Assembly (NCBI GenBank): GCA_003024175.1
Contig: MDYQ01000599.1
Location: 124,001-188,000, forward strand
Reading direction: 5' to 3'
DNA: 64,000 nt
Source: Planoprotostelium fungivorum
Taxonomy: Eukaryota; Evosea; Variosea; Cavosteliida; Cavosteliaceae
In this document: positions 46,994-58,133 of the stretch, piece after piece
Layout: every line of letters starts with the position of its first letter
Numbering within the stretch: position 1 is the first letter of the stretch
The notes under the pieces: model-generated
The model's database searches: none
Told to the model about the DNA's origin: nothing
Seen by the model: the letters and a program-made list of their open reading frames with translations, nothing else
Program-made: the position numbers and the translations under genes

Positions 46994-48536
46994 ATGTCGG
47001 AGAACTATTCAGCCATTCCAACAGTGGGGACTAATCCTGCTGCCCTCGCTGCTACCGGTAAGCCAAGCCGATGGATGTATCGGCCCTCTCTTATTATCAT
47101 TCAGGTGAAAAGAGGGCGAGCATTTCTGCTAGCAATTACGGAACCATACCTTCCCTCTCATCGATCACGAGCCAAACAGCAGCGACCCACATTTCGGGTA
47201 TGTAGATCGATTTGCGACCCACTCATTCTGTGCAGGTAACGCCCCTCCCACGATGGCTGGTAACTACGGTGCTCTTCCAGCCTTCTCGAACTCTCCAAAA
47301 GCATCACCCACACCTGTGCGAAAGATATCTACACCAGCAAGTCCCTCCAATCATGGCGGTCTGCCTCCCAATCTGGTCGCTGCTGCCAACAGCATCGTGG
47401 GTCAACCATCAGGAATGAGCAATGGCTCTCCCCCTTCAGCTGGTAATTCGAACTACGGTATGATTCCAAGCTTGTCTGGCTTGACAGCCGTACCTGCCTT
47501 ACATTCGTCTCCCAATCAGGCGAGAAGATCGATTGGACCATCAAACATCCTCAACTCCGGCTACGGTTCGATCCCTCCTTTATCGGGGCCGCCGACCGCC
47601 ACTGCTGGCAACGCATCGAACTACGGAGTCATTCCAGCCCCATTGGCTAATGGAGGCTCATCCTCTAACTACGGCTCGATTCCATCCACAGCCACTTCGT
47701 CCAACTCGAACCCAAACTACGGAGCGATCCCTTCATTATCATCCATCACACCAGCACCTGCAGCTAATTCAAACTATGGAGCCATCCCTTCGTTATCTGG
47801 TCTCACCCCCGCACCAGTAGTCAATTCAAACTATGGAGCCATCCCCTCACTATCTGGTATCACACCAGCACCTGCATCACCTTCTAATTACGGAGCTATC
47901 CCTCCACTATCGAGTCTCACCCCCGCACCAGTAGCCAATTCAAACTACGGAGCCATCCCTTCATTATCTGGTATCACACCAGCACCTGCATCACCTTCCA
48001 ACTACGGAGCGATCCCTTCATTATCATCCATCACACCGGCACCTGCAGCTAATTCGAACTATGGAGCCATCCCTTCATTATCTGGTATCACTCCAGCACC
48101 TGCAGCCAACTCGAATTACGGAGCCATCCCCTCATTATCTACCATCACCCCCCTGACTGTAACGAAACCGACGACCTCTTCACTTCCACCTCTGACCTCT
48201 CCATCATCTCCCGGCCCATCTGCATACGCAGGTGACATCACATCACATCATCCGATCTCGATCTGATGTCGAACAGCCATTCCTTCTCTACCGACACCTG
48301 CGAGTCCGAGCAGCTCGAGTCCAATGGCCGTCTATAAATCACCTTTCGGTGTCATGCCGGGCGGGCCAGCACCTGCACCGAAAGAGACAGTGATACCCGT
48401 CGCCGCCGCTTTTTCACCACAACCTCTCATCATCAACCGGAGGGACAGCAAGAGCGAGAAGAAGGAAAAGAAGGAGAAGAAAGAGAAGGAGAAGAAGGAG
48501 AAGAAAGAGAAGAAGGACAAGAAGGAGAAGAAATAG
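46994..48536 (+). CDS. Low-complexity NYGAIPSLS-repeat protein with Lys-rich tail
   Basis: Start ATG 46994 (MSENYSAIPTVGTNPAALAA) with three short introns that keep the frame (about 47062-47104, 47200-47235, 48231-48275). The protein is almost wholly Ser/Pro/Ala/Asn/Tyr-rich and built around the motif SNYGAIPSLS. The motif occurs loosely in the first half (NYGALPAFS, NYGMIPSLS, GYGSIPPLS) and as eight regular 19-residue units in the second. It ends with about 30 residues of KKEKKEK. No known domain. Tyr-Gly spaced in Ser/Pro-rich sequence suggests an intrinsically disordered, possibly phase-separating or scaffold protein; this is inference. Its stop lies 5 bp from that of the convergent SMYD5-like gene. 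Confidence 0.75.
47711..48166 (+). repeat. 57-bp coding minisatellite, eight copies
   Basis: Eight tandem 57-bp units, each encoding a 19-residue repeat of form NYGAIPSLSxITPAPxxxS. Copies differ mainly in the last four residues (AANS, ASPS, VVNS, VANS). The alternating order of these ends suggests that blocks of two or more units were duplicated together. Confidence 0.9.
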
Positions 48537-48541
48537 AGACG

Positions 48542-50218
48542 TTACGTGTTGTGTAGACATCTGTGACAGTTGCAAGAGAAGCCGTAATTCTCCGATATTT
48601 TTCCGTGGCGAGAGGAGTGGGGCTCGGTTTCGTCCACGTAAGAGATGAAGATCTGTTCCCACTTTCTTATGGGGCGTAACGTAATGATACGTACACACGG
48701 CGTGCCTCCCACGCGAGGGCCCACCACCACCGCATTTGGCGTGCACGAGTGGTTCATGCAGCTGTGCAGTTGAAACATACCCAAGCCTTGAGCCACAGGG
48801 ATGTCTTCCAATTCGATCTTCAATTTAGAATGTAGCTTCTCGTACAACTTTTGGTCCGGAATTCCCTCGAAAACTGCAGAATTTCTCTCGATGGCACCGA
48901 TGAGGTGGGAGTAGTACTCTTCCGTGAAAACTACAAAGGGTAAACATATGAGTCTAGAAACAATGAATGTGTAACGTGGAACTAACTTTTCCTCATCGTA
49001 TGGAGGAAAATGATCAGGACTCGATCATGTCGATGACTTTGATGATGATCACTCACGATGATCGAGCGCCGGTTCATAGACGCGTGTGGATTTGAGGAGG
49101 GAGAGTGATTCCAAGAAAGCTTCTCTCTCTCCCATCATCACCTCTTTCGATTTATATTCTGTTCCCTTGGCCCAGTCATAATCTACGAAATGCTCCACGT
49201 CATTCAGAGATTTTTTCCCGCCATTTTCTCTGTCGTACGTGAACAACGTACACGACGAGATGGATGATATCACATTGTGATGTCTTACCTGTGTTCGTGA
49301 ACGATGGCAGCGATGATGGTGGCGGCCAAGCTGAATCGTTCTGTGGTTGCATTCGAAAGTGACATGAAATTTCTCATCTCTTTCTGTGAGGTACACATGA
49401 GAGAGTGTCTACCCTGTTGGACTGAGTGGTATCGTTACGCTCCGTTACGTACCTCGTGAATACTCCGGCAACTGTCACTGCAGAAGACATCATCGCAATC
49501 TTCTTTGCAAGAGACGAACGGGTTGTGTGGAACGTTGAGCCTGGAAGATGGCTTCCCTTCTCCTTGTCTCAACAGACCGATGAAGGACATGCATCCATGA
49601 CAAGCTAAGACGGCTTCCTGTAACAAGAGTTCATTCGGTGATGTTGTTGTCGAAATCACCATATTGAGAGAGTGCTGAACAAAGAAGAGAGGAGATTCTC
49701 GCAAGATCTCTTGTTCACCATCCATGCTCGATGTCGCAAAGAGTCCTTTTCCAGACTTTTCATCAACGATCCGAACAGCGATTTTGGTCCTCGATGCGTT
49801 CTTGAACTGTGCTTCCAATCGTAACTGCTTCTTGGCTTGCTCCGAGATGTCTTGGAACATGTTGGAATCAATGGCGGAACCATCGCGAATGGACTTGAGA
49901 GCTTCTCCACAACGTCCCATACGTAACAATGCTTCGGCTCTTCTAAAGTGGCTCTGTGCGTTTGAGGATGGTGTACGATTGGATTAGCATCACCCGTGCG
50001 TGGGATGGGAGACATCGTATGCCAGAATCTGCCTCTTCGAGAGCTTTCTCCACTTGATTCAATTTGAAGTGACAGAGAGAACTGTTCGAATGCGCAGGAG
50101 CACATGAGGCCACATCATTCGGACCGGCTGATCTGACACACTGATCGTAGCACCTGATGGCATCTTCTAATTTTCCCTGTTGAAAGAAGTCATTCCCCCT
50201 CTTTCGCAGTTCTTCCAT
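48542..50218 (-). CDS. SMYD5-like SET-MYND protein with N-terminal TPR
   Basis: Start ATG 50218 (MEELRKRGNDFFQQGKLEDA) opens a TPR pair (LCHFKLNQVEKALEEADSGI). The SET start follows (DEKSGKGLFATSSMDGEQEI), then a zinc-finger-like insert (CHGCMSF, CKEDCDDVFCSDSCRSIHE), a helical middle, and the SET core GMFQLHSCMNHSCTPNAVVV with EQIFISYVDET and SENYGFSCNCHRCL at the end. The closest pattern I know is SMYD5 (QSCCNHSCVPNAE, ENYLFVCSCPKC), a histone and ribosomal-protein methyltransferase, but that protein lacks TPRs. It lies close to the SMYD4-like gene, separated by one plus-strand gene; sequence divergence argues against a recent duplication. Confidence 0.82.
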
Positions 50219-50310
50219 GACGATCGTGAATCACATGACATCGCGTGGTGAGATTACAACGATGTCGATTCACTCTTTTTTTATCTTTTTTTGGATTTTT
50301 CGTTTTCTTT

Positions 50311-53300
50311 TCACTGACTCTTGGATCTCGGTCTCTTGGGTGAGTAAAGGTCTTTGAACAGATCCAAATTCTTCTGCTCCAAATGCGCGAAATTGACGAA
50401 CCAAAAGGTTCCAAACGTTGAATCTTGATGTATGTTCGTGTTGTCCATCAATGTACTGTTCTCCAGCGCTTTCAACGCAGAGTCCGTGTCGAACCGTGCA
50501 TCTCTCGCTGATCATCATCAGAACGGTCGCACCTCATCTTACTCACCCCCAAAGTTCTCCGTGCTCTCTGGATCGACCACGGGTGGTATGTAATCAGGTG
50601 TCTGAGTCATGACTTCGTCCCACAGCACGTTCTCGAAAAATCGATGGCTCTTCACTCCCAGAGCATCCAATCTCTCGTCTGGATTGCGTCGCAGCAAGCT
50701 TGAGATGAGATCTCTGGCAGAAGGGGAGATGCTGTCGTCCCACGAGATCTCCAAGCTGAGGATATTGCGAAAGATCTCCTCGACTGTGTTGCCGGAGAAG
50801 GGTGGTTCACCACACAGTAGCTCGAAGAGGATGACACCCAAACTCCACCAGTCTACCGGAAAGCCTATGCAGGTGAGAACGTGAAGAAACATCGACGTGA
50901 GACTCACTGTGGCCGATACCGAGGAGAATCTCTGGAGCGAGATAGTCTGGTGTACCCACACCGCTGTACAGTTTTCTGGCCTTGGGATCGGTTGAATTCC
51001 TCTTTGGTTTGATACCGTTGTGGACGTTTCTGAGGCTCTTTGAAAAATCGACTGCGAGAGATCAGGCGAAGATTGAAAGGAGATGATCGTACCGTCTATC
51101 AATCCCAAACTGCTCAGTCCAAAATCAGTCAGTTTGATGTGGCCGTTACGGTCGATCAATAAGTTATCGGGCTTTAAATCTCTATGTACAATTCCTTGGG
51201 AATGCAAATATTCTAACGCCAAGGCCGTCTCAGCCACGTACATCTGATGATAATGAACACACATTTCCGATAGGAACAGAAATCTTTCGCCGCTCACCCT
51301 GGCCGTATCTTCACTGACTGATCCATGCTCACACAGGAGTGAAAATAGATCGCCGCCGTTGGCATATTCCATCACTAAAAATAAATAATCCTGTTGGAAT
51401 CAACGGATGACGACATAGGATGATGACATACCACAGATTGGAAGCTGTAATACATCTTCACCACGAAATCGTGCTGAGTCTGACAGAGAATGTTCCTTTC
51501 AGCTGCCACGTGCCTCACATGGTTCTTCTGTATCGTGTCCGCTTTCTTCAATGCCTTGATGGCATAAAGATCCTTTGTTCGGTTTTTTCGCGCTAGATAC
51601 ACGCTCCTGTATATCGTCAGCATTACATGCATTCATTTCATCTTATAATCGAGCTCACCCGAAAGCCCCTCTCGTGATGGGTTTGATCAATTCAAAATCT
51701 TTCATGGAAGGTATGGCTTTCTCTGACTTATCCTTCTCTGGTTGCTTTCCACGGTTCAAAACTCGGGGGGAATTACTCCGTAACACACGGGGAGAATGAA
51801 TCACGGCCTCTTCTGCCCTGATGAGAGCGTCCATCTTCTCTTTGATCTGATGAAGCGTGAGCTGATGACGACACTCTTCATCTCACCAATTTCTCCAGCT
51901 CCTGCCCCACTTCCTTCGCCGTCTTCAACTCAGTCTGCTGCAACTTCGACAATAATTGAATGCATTCCTTGAAACTGGCATCGAAAGCGCTGAATTCGTC
52001 AGGTGAGACTCTCATACTTTCATTTCTCACCTCTCGGCTATCTTCTTCAGTAATAATAGAAGGTCCATATCCACAGAGTCCTTCACTGGCGAGTCACCCT
52101 GAAGTGCATCTCCTGTTACTTCTTTGATACGATCGTTCAGGCTGCAGACCATTTTGCTCAGATGTTCATCTTCCGCCGCTGCGATCATGTCCCACGTGTT
52201 GGCGATGACGCAAAACTTGGAATGGTCTTTCAACAAACTGAGAGAGACCTCCTCCTCACAGATCCTGCAAACGACGAGTTCTTTTTCCACTTGTGTCTTC
52301 TCCTTCTCTAGTTTCTCGAGTGATCGAGATCGCGACTGAAACGGTCAGAATTTGTTCTGAGACGTGTGATGAGAAGTCACCAGGGGAGAATTCTGCGTGA
52401 TGTTCTCTCTCTCCGTGGTGAGCTCTGCGATCGTCGCCAAGTCAGGCTCACTGTAGTTCAAAAACACCGGTGCCGTTCCCCTCTCCTCACATTCAGACAA
52501 AACTTCTCCACACAACGTACGACACTCACTCGACAATTTTTCACCGCTTGTAATTGTTGTACGACGTCCCCCGACCTCTGCTCTCTCTTCTTCAGGCCGA
52601 ATCCGAAACTGAAGCTGTTCTTCTTCGATTTCGTCAGGTCTTCCTCCGTGGTCACTCTCTTCTCAGAGAGTGTGATCGCCCCGAGAGCGAGACGTGGAAC
52701 TTTCGGTAACAGCGTGGGAGAAGGTACAGACCTCCTGGACAGTGTAGGGGAGTTCAGCGGACTAGAAGGTTTCCAAGTCTTCTGACCGGAAGATGCGCAG
52801 TTTCTCGATCTCCTGGCTTCGATTCGACTGTTGAGCTCGTTGTTGAGATCGTCTGATATTTGAAATGGATCTTCCCTCTTCGTGTCACCGGTCGGGCTAT
52901 CAGGTAACTCGGATGAGCGCAGGGCGGACTGAGAAGACATGATGACACCTCTCTTCCTACCCACTAGATCAGGGGAGAGAGAGCCACTCTTTGTGATGGC
53001 CAAGCGGTGACTGCAGAATCGTTGACTCGTGGAAGACGATGGTGTCGGTGATGACACACCTGTTCCTCTTCTTCGAACGTGGACGGAGAGCAACGATCTC
53101 ATCCTGTGAAATCTTTAGAGGTGAAAGGGCGGAGACGATTCACCATTCTCTTTCTGACGCTTCCCAGCCACTCTTGGATGCGAGAATACGAAGAGATGAC
53201 GAATAACATTCTCATCACACAGCCCTTCAACTGTGATGCCTGTGTGGTCGTACCTCTGATCTGTTTTTCAAGCGATGTCAATTTCATGATGGACTTCTTC

Positions 53301-53905
53301 GCCACTCCTTCCTCTAACGACTGTTTTTCGTTTCAATGGGAAGACAATCGAAAAAGATGGCGCAACAATACCTCATCGGAGGCGAAAATGAAGTCCATGG
53401 CCACTTCACGCACAGCTCTACCTTCAGATTCGATGTCCCCCTGAGAGGTGGGCATCTGATCCAAGACGTTCTTCAGATCCTTTCGACATCGTTCGCGAAT
53501 GGCGGTCAAATCATCTGCAGAGATCAACTTGCCCCGCTCACGACTCGGAACGTCTTTTTGAATCGAAGAGCATGACCTCCTGTTGAATAGATGAGTGATG
53601 CGATCGAAATGGTGTTGACACCACCTCATCGCCTTGTCGTTTGGCTTTTCAGTCTCCGCCTGATTTGGACGTAGAGTGTCTTTCAGATCTTCTGTACTTC
53701 GAATGACCACAGCAGGCGTGTCACTCTCCTGTTTCACCAGGGCCTCTGAGCTCCTCCATGTTCTCATAGCCTCTCTCGAGTACCTGTTAACGTCAACATT
53801 GAAGTATCATCGCGTGATCTACCTCCCTCGAGACCGATTTTCCATAGTAGGCTCTGTGGGCGTGATGACGGCTGGTGGTAAACTACCATCTCTCAGCCTG
53901 TGCAT
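50311..53905 (-). CDS. IRE/Rim15-like AGC protein kinase
   Basis: The order of parts matches plant IRE and fungal Rim15/Greatwall-related kinases: a long N-terminal helical region ([20 protein letters not shown]), Ser-rich linkers, a zinc-binding motif [20 protein letters not shown], then the kinase. Kinase motifs: [20 protein letters not shown] (beta-3 Lys), [40 protein letters not shown], an expanded activation segment ending [14 protein letters not shown], and [20 protein letters not shown]. The AGC tail ([20 protein letters not shown]) matches the IRE-type end. Catalytic Asp and Lys are present. Start near 53905 ([15 protein letters not shown]) is tentative. Such kinases control nutrient response and mitotic entry through PP2A inhibition; whether this one does is unknown. 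Confidence 0.85.
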
Positions 53906-54228
53906 CTGTTCCAGTCTAGAGCCTTGCTTTCAATCGAGGTGACCGGGTTGCTATTTATGTGGACCTCGGTGTATAATACGGAATCCCTCGCTGCGATAAT
54001 TTGTAGAATTATCACCATAGCGATGGGGCAGTATTCTGAAAGTGATCGCGAACCTGTTGAAGAACAGCTCATAGATCTATTCTCGACCGAATCTTACTTG
54101 TGACAACGGTCACGTTCGCAGCGTCTGGCAAAGAGTTTTATCAAGTTGGAAATTTGATTTAATTACCATGCTACAACTAACCAACTGAGAGGTGATCTCA
54201 TCACATATCTGAGGATCATGCTGCGGCG
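53906..54228. other. Divergent intergenic region
   Basis: About 320 bp between the kinase and bL21m starts. A short plus-strand frame ends at 54103 (QYSESDREPVEEQLIDLFST); it has no recognised content and could be a small exon or noise. Confidence 0.4.
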
Positions 54229-54944
54229 ATGCCTACAAGGGCCAGGATTGAGCCGCCCATGTGTGACACTCCCACATCATCTTCCCGGTGTGACCAGATC
54301 TCACATCAGGTTAGACATTTGATCCTTCATCTCCACCTGATCTCGCTTTAGCGCCGTCCCATTAGCCGTTCGACCCATTCCCCAGACGATCATATCTCCT
54401 CTTTGCATTCGTTCTTTTTCACAGACAACCATCCTGAGTGAGCCTGAGGCCGCACAGACAGTTGAAGAGACACAAACGGTGGTACCCGTATCACCCCCTC
54501 CACCCAACGCTGTTCTAGACTCCTTCGCCGTCGTTCACATCGGAGGGTAATTATCATCATCATCCATATCCTTCCCTCATTCTCCTATAGACATCAGTAC
54601 AAAGTGACCCACGGAGATACCGTTGTCACCAACCGTGTATTGGGACCTGACATCGGCACCAACATCCGCTTGGAAAAAGTCCTTCTCATTGGAACAAAGG
54701 ACACGACCGTAATTGGAACCCCTGTCGTCGAGAACGCTTACGTGGAGGCTACAGTCGAGGAACATTCTCTCGCTGAGAAGGTGAAGAAGCGAGAGCGATG
54801 ATGTCGCATGATCTCTGATCCCAACAGGTCATCGTCTTCAAGAAGAAGAGGAGGAAGAACTACCAGAGAACAAATGGATTCAGACAACAAGTCACCGCTC
54901 TTCGTATCGGGCACGTAGTGTATGATCTGAATTCTAAGCAATAA
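54218..54944 (+). CDS. MRPL21: Mitochondrial ribosomal protein bL21m
   Basis: Bacterial-type L21 of the mitochondrial large subunit. The core is plain: DSFAVVHIGG/HQYKVTHGDT, RVLGPDIGTNIRLEKVLLIG, DTTVIGTPVVENAYVEATVE and IVFKKKRRKNYQRTNGFRQQ. The stop is TAA 54942-54944. From ATG 54218 the first exon reads MLRRCLQGPGLSRPCVTLPH, an Arg-rich mitochondrial targeting sequence. It joins in frame only if the 3' splice site is the AG in CATCCTGAG just after the first candidate. If the ordinary CACAG acceptor is used, the ATG at 54229 (MPTRARIEPP) is in frame. The targeting sequence favours the first reading. Confidence 0.9.
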
Positions 54945-55160
54945 ACACTCACTGGATTGTTTACTCTCTCACCAAGAATCAACTTGTCTGAGGGAGATAC
55001 TTATGCGTACCGCTTCATGCAGCCTCATGTACGAAACGCTAAATACAGAGTGAGATATGCGGTTGATCGTGATCATCTTCTGCAGAGGAATTTTTTTGCG
55101 AGGGCTGGTAAGATACCTAAATTGTTGATATTTGTGACATGATAACTCCCGAATGACATC

Positions 55161-55231
55161 TCCCTTATGGTGTAGCGGTAACATCCAAGACTCTCACTCT
55201 TGAGCCCCGGGTTCGACTCCCGGTGAGGGAA
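55161..55231 (+). tRNA. tRNA-Glu (CTC), second copy
   Basis: Identical over all 71 bases to the gene at 22566-22636, with the same downstream AACACCTTTTTA terminator. Upstream flanks differ. Anticodon CTC in loop CTCTCAC. Confidence 0.95.
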
Positions 55232-55330
55232 CACCTTTTTATCTCTCCCACCAGCCCACATCCACCGTCACATTCAGGTCCAGCACATCACCGACAATAG
55301 AACACGTGCAACAAGAGACAAGGACATCCT

Positions 55331-58022
55331 TCATTTCTTCTTCTTTCCCCTACTCAACATCGTCTGCCTCTCCTTGAACAGTGCCTCTGCCTTCTTCTCC
55401 TCCGTCTGTCCTCGTCAGCTCCTCCTCCTCTTCCCTCCCTCACCTGTTCCTCTTCTGCCACCTCCCCCGCCTGCTTGTACCATTCATCCTGGTACTCTTC
55501 CTTCTCCACGTGCGCAGACATGGACACGAACTTCTTCCTCTCTACTCCTCTCGTCAGCGTCTCCTCGATAGAGGACACCTCACCCTCCTGCTGCTGTCGC
55601 GGCTGCTGCGGCTGCCTCCGGTTGAACCGTTTGTAATTGGAGGAGGAAACGGGCTCGAGCGGCTTCGATAAGAGCTTGGCTGATTTCGTGACCATGGACT
55701 CTAAGGTGTCACCGTTCTCTGCGTTCTCCTTTCCTTCTGTTGGGTGGGGTGGGGGACTGTGTGGGTTAGATGAGAGGATGGAAGAGGCTCACGAGATGTT
55801 CTTGATGTCTTGCCACGTGGTGAATGTGATCTTCTCTTCTTTCTCTCTCTCTTGTCTCTTCTTGTCCTCTCTCTCCCTCTCTTCTCTCTTCTTCTCTTCT
55901 TCTCTCTTCTTCTTCTCTTCTTCTTTCCTCTTCTTCTCTTCTTCTTTCCTCTTCTTCTCTTCTTCTTTCCTCTTGTCCTCTCTCTTCTTCTCTTCTTCTC
56001 TCTTCTTCTCTTCTTCTCTCTTCTTCTCTTCTTCTCTCTTCTTCTCTTCTTCTCTCTTCTCTGTTTCCTTCTTCTCTTCTTCTCTCTTCTCTACCTTGTC
56101 TCTCTTTCTCTTCTCCTCTCTCTCCTCCTCTCTCTCCTCTCTCTCCTCTCCCTTCTTCTTCTCTTCCTCCCTCTTCTCTTCCTCTCTCTTCTTCTCTTCT
56201 TCTCTCCTCTTCTCTTCTTCTCTCCTCTTCTCTTCTTCTCTCTTGTGTCTGTCTGTCACATCCTCTCTGTATTCTGCATCCATTGTATCCGTATCTTCCA
56301 TCTCGTTGTTCTGTCTACAGTCAATCCATTGACCTACAGAATACAACCCACTAGAGAAGTCTTCCTCTTCTTCTCTGGTTTCTCCTTCACCACTTCTGTA
56401 CTCCTCTTCATATTCTTTCCCTCCTTCTCTGACTGAATTTTCTCTGACTTTTCTGGGGCCTGCTTCTGTGGTGATAGGTTGAGTATACCCTCAACAGTCA
56501 GTGTCTGTACCAGTCAATATGACGTGAAATCTGGATGAAATCTCGTAGATGCCATACACCCACCTGCAGGACGGCTCTACCAATGTCTTCTTCCGTGATG
56601 ACTAGTCCACCACCTGAATGGATATCAAATGATGTCACATTTAGTTTGGATAAATCAATCTACAACGAACCACACCTTCTTTCATCTTCCTTGTACATTC
56701 GTCTTCGTGGATGGAAGAGCCTGTGCCGTTTCATCTCAATGAGAACCATCATGGTAGAATGCTCACCCCTCGTTGGAATCAACACTCTCCCCTTACAATC
56801 TTTTGGAACATTGTTCGCGGTACATTTTTCTATCTTCAGGTCAGAGGTGTCTCATCACACGACAGATGAGCTGATGATCGTGATCGTGATGATGATGGTA
56901 TACACACCGGCTGCAAATCGACCACCAGCGGAAGTGATAATCCTATCTAATCTCCGCAACTGCATCGCATCAATCTACACCGTTGTAGATGATCATCTCA
57001 CCTGATCGTCCGTCATGACGTGGAATAATTTTCCGTGGAAGATCTTCTTCCTCTTCTCGCTCGGAGCGAATATCTCTGGGTCGTCAAATGGAGGCTGCAT
57101 CTTCAGTGGTGGTTGGTATTGTTTCAAATCGGGCAGAGACAAGTTCGTGAATTGTCTGTCCACGATACCTTTCACCTCTTCAGCATCGAGTGATGATGTG
57201 ATGATGGGAATGACATCGTGGAGTGATATGTGATCTGACGATGAATGACTCACCGCTCAACCAATGAGGTTCTACGATGGGACAGGCAGCTGCCAGTGCA
57301 GTCATGGTTTTGAAAGTCAACTTGATCTCCTTCATGACGAGATAATCAAAATTATCTTCGTCCAATTGTCCTCCGATGGATGCAATGTTATCCCACAGCG
57401 ATTGTTTCTCTTTTGAATCGAGTCCGGAGGATGTGAAAACCATTCTCTTCCATTCTAATGTGACCTATCTCCATCAGCTCACGTGCATGATGGACGATCA
57501 TATGAATCGACACGTGTTAGAAATCAGTTGGTGATAAGCAGGATTGTGTTCGAATCACCTTCTCTGTTCCAAATGAGATCTCATCTCCTTCGTGTATCAG
57601 AGTAGTCTCTTCTTTAGGCAGAGCCTTTCCGTTCACGATCGTTCCAAATTTAGAAGATTGGTAATCCTTCAAGAACACTGGGGGTTGATAGTCTTCGCTG
57701 AACTAAAATGCTTGTCAATCGGTGTGATGATTTGCATAGATCTAAACGCGAAAGTCGTTTGAGAAGTAGACGTACCGGTAACTTGGACCGATCCGCTTTT
57801 TCTATCTTGAATTCGGCATGCTTTCGTGATACAGAGAGGCCTCCATTGAACGTAATATCGGTACTACCTCTCCCAACGATGAGTGGCTTCCCATGGATCA
57901 GCCACCAAGTATCTATCCAATCCGTGAACATCAGACAAGATGAAATGAAATGATGAAGGATCGAACACGAATCGAATCTCACTCTTTCCTCCCTTCTCAT
58001 CGGTCTGTGTCAAGATCCACAT
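55331..58022 (-). CDS. NBN: NBS1/nibrin, FHA-BRCT subunit of the MRN complex
   Basis: NBS1 recruits MRE11-RAD50 and ATM to DNA breaks. Start ATG 58022 gives MWILTQTDEKGGK, the family's MW opening. The FHA domain is intact: HGKPLIVGRGSTDITFNGGL with SVSRKHAEF, then FSEDYQPPVFLKD and HEGDEISFG. BRCT1 reads KRMVFTSSGLDSKEKQSLWD, NFDYLVMKEIKLTFKTMTAL and CPIVEPHWLSG; BRCT2 starts FHGKLFHVMTDDQ/LRRLDRIITSAGGRF across intron 56960-57001, which carries the palindrome. A long region of EEEKKRE repeats (about 55830-56260) follows, then QDEWYKQAGEVAEEEQ/TEEKKAEALFKERQTMLSRG as the C-terminus, where MRE11 and ATM binding would be expected. The joins within the repeat are uncertain. It is divergent from the carrier gene with 111 bp between starts. 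Confidence 0.88.
55830..56260 (-). repeat. Purine-rich coding tract in NBS1
   Basis: About 430 bp of CTCTTCTTCT-type pyrimidine sequence on the plus strand, read on the minus strand as EEEKKRE and EEKKREE repeats. The Ser/Leu-rich frames of over 200 codons on the plus strand are shadows. Confidence 0.85.
56973..56990. repeat. Intron palindrome (NBS1)
   Basis: ATCTACACCGTTGTAGAT in the 42-nt minus-strand intron 56960-57001, 11 nt after the 5' splice site. The splice gives TDDQ/LRRLDRIITSAGG. Confidence 0.9.
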
Positions 58023-58133
58023 GGGTGCCGCTCTGATCTTCGTGTGGAATTGACATTTTCCGGTAATTTTCCGCGTTTCAAGTTGCAAAACAGTCGAGAA
58101 GAACACAAGACAACAACTTCCAAGCTTTCCAAC

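Noticed and set aside
55637-56436. Plus-strand Ser/Leu-rich frames of over 200 codons
   Set aside because: They are the complement of the NBS1 Glu/Lys tract and consist of CTC/TTC repeats; shadows only.
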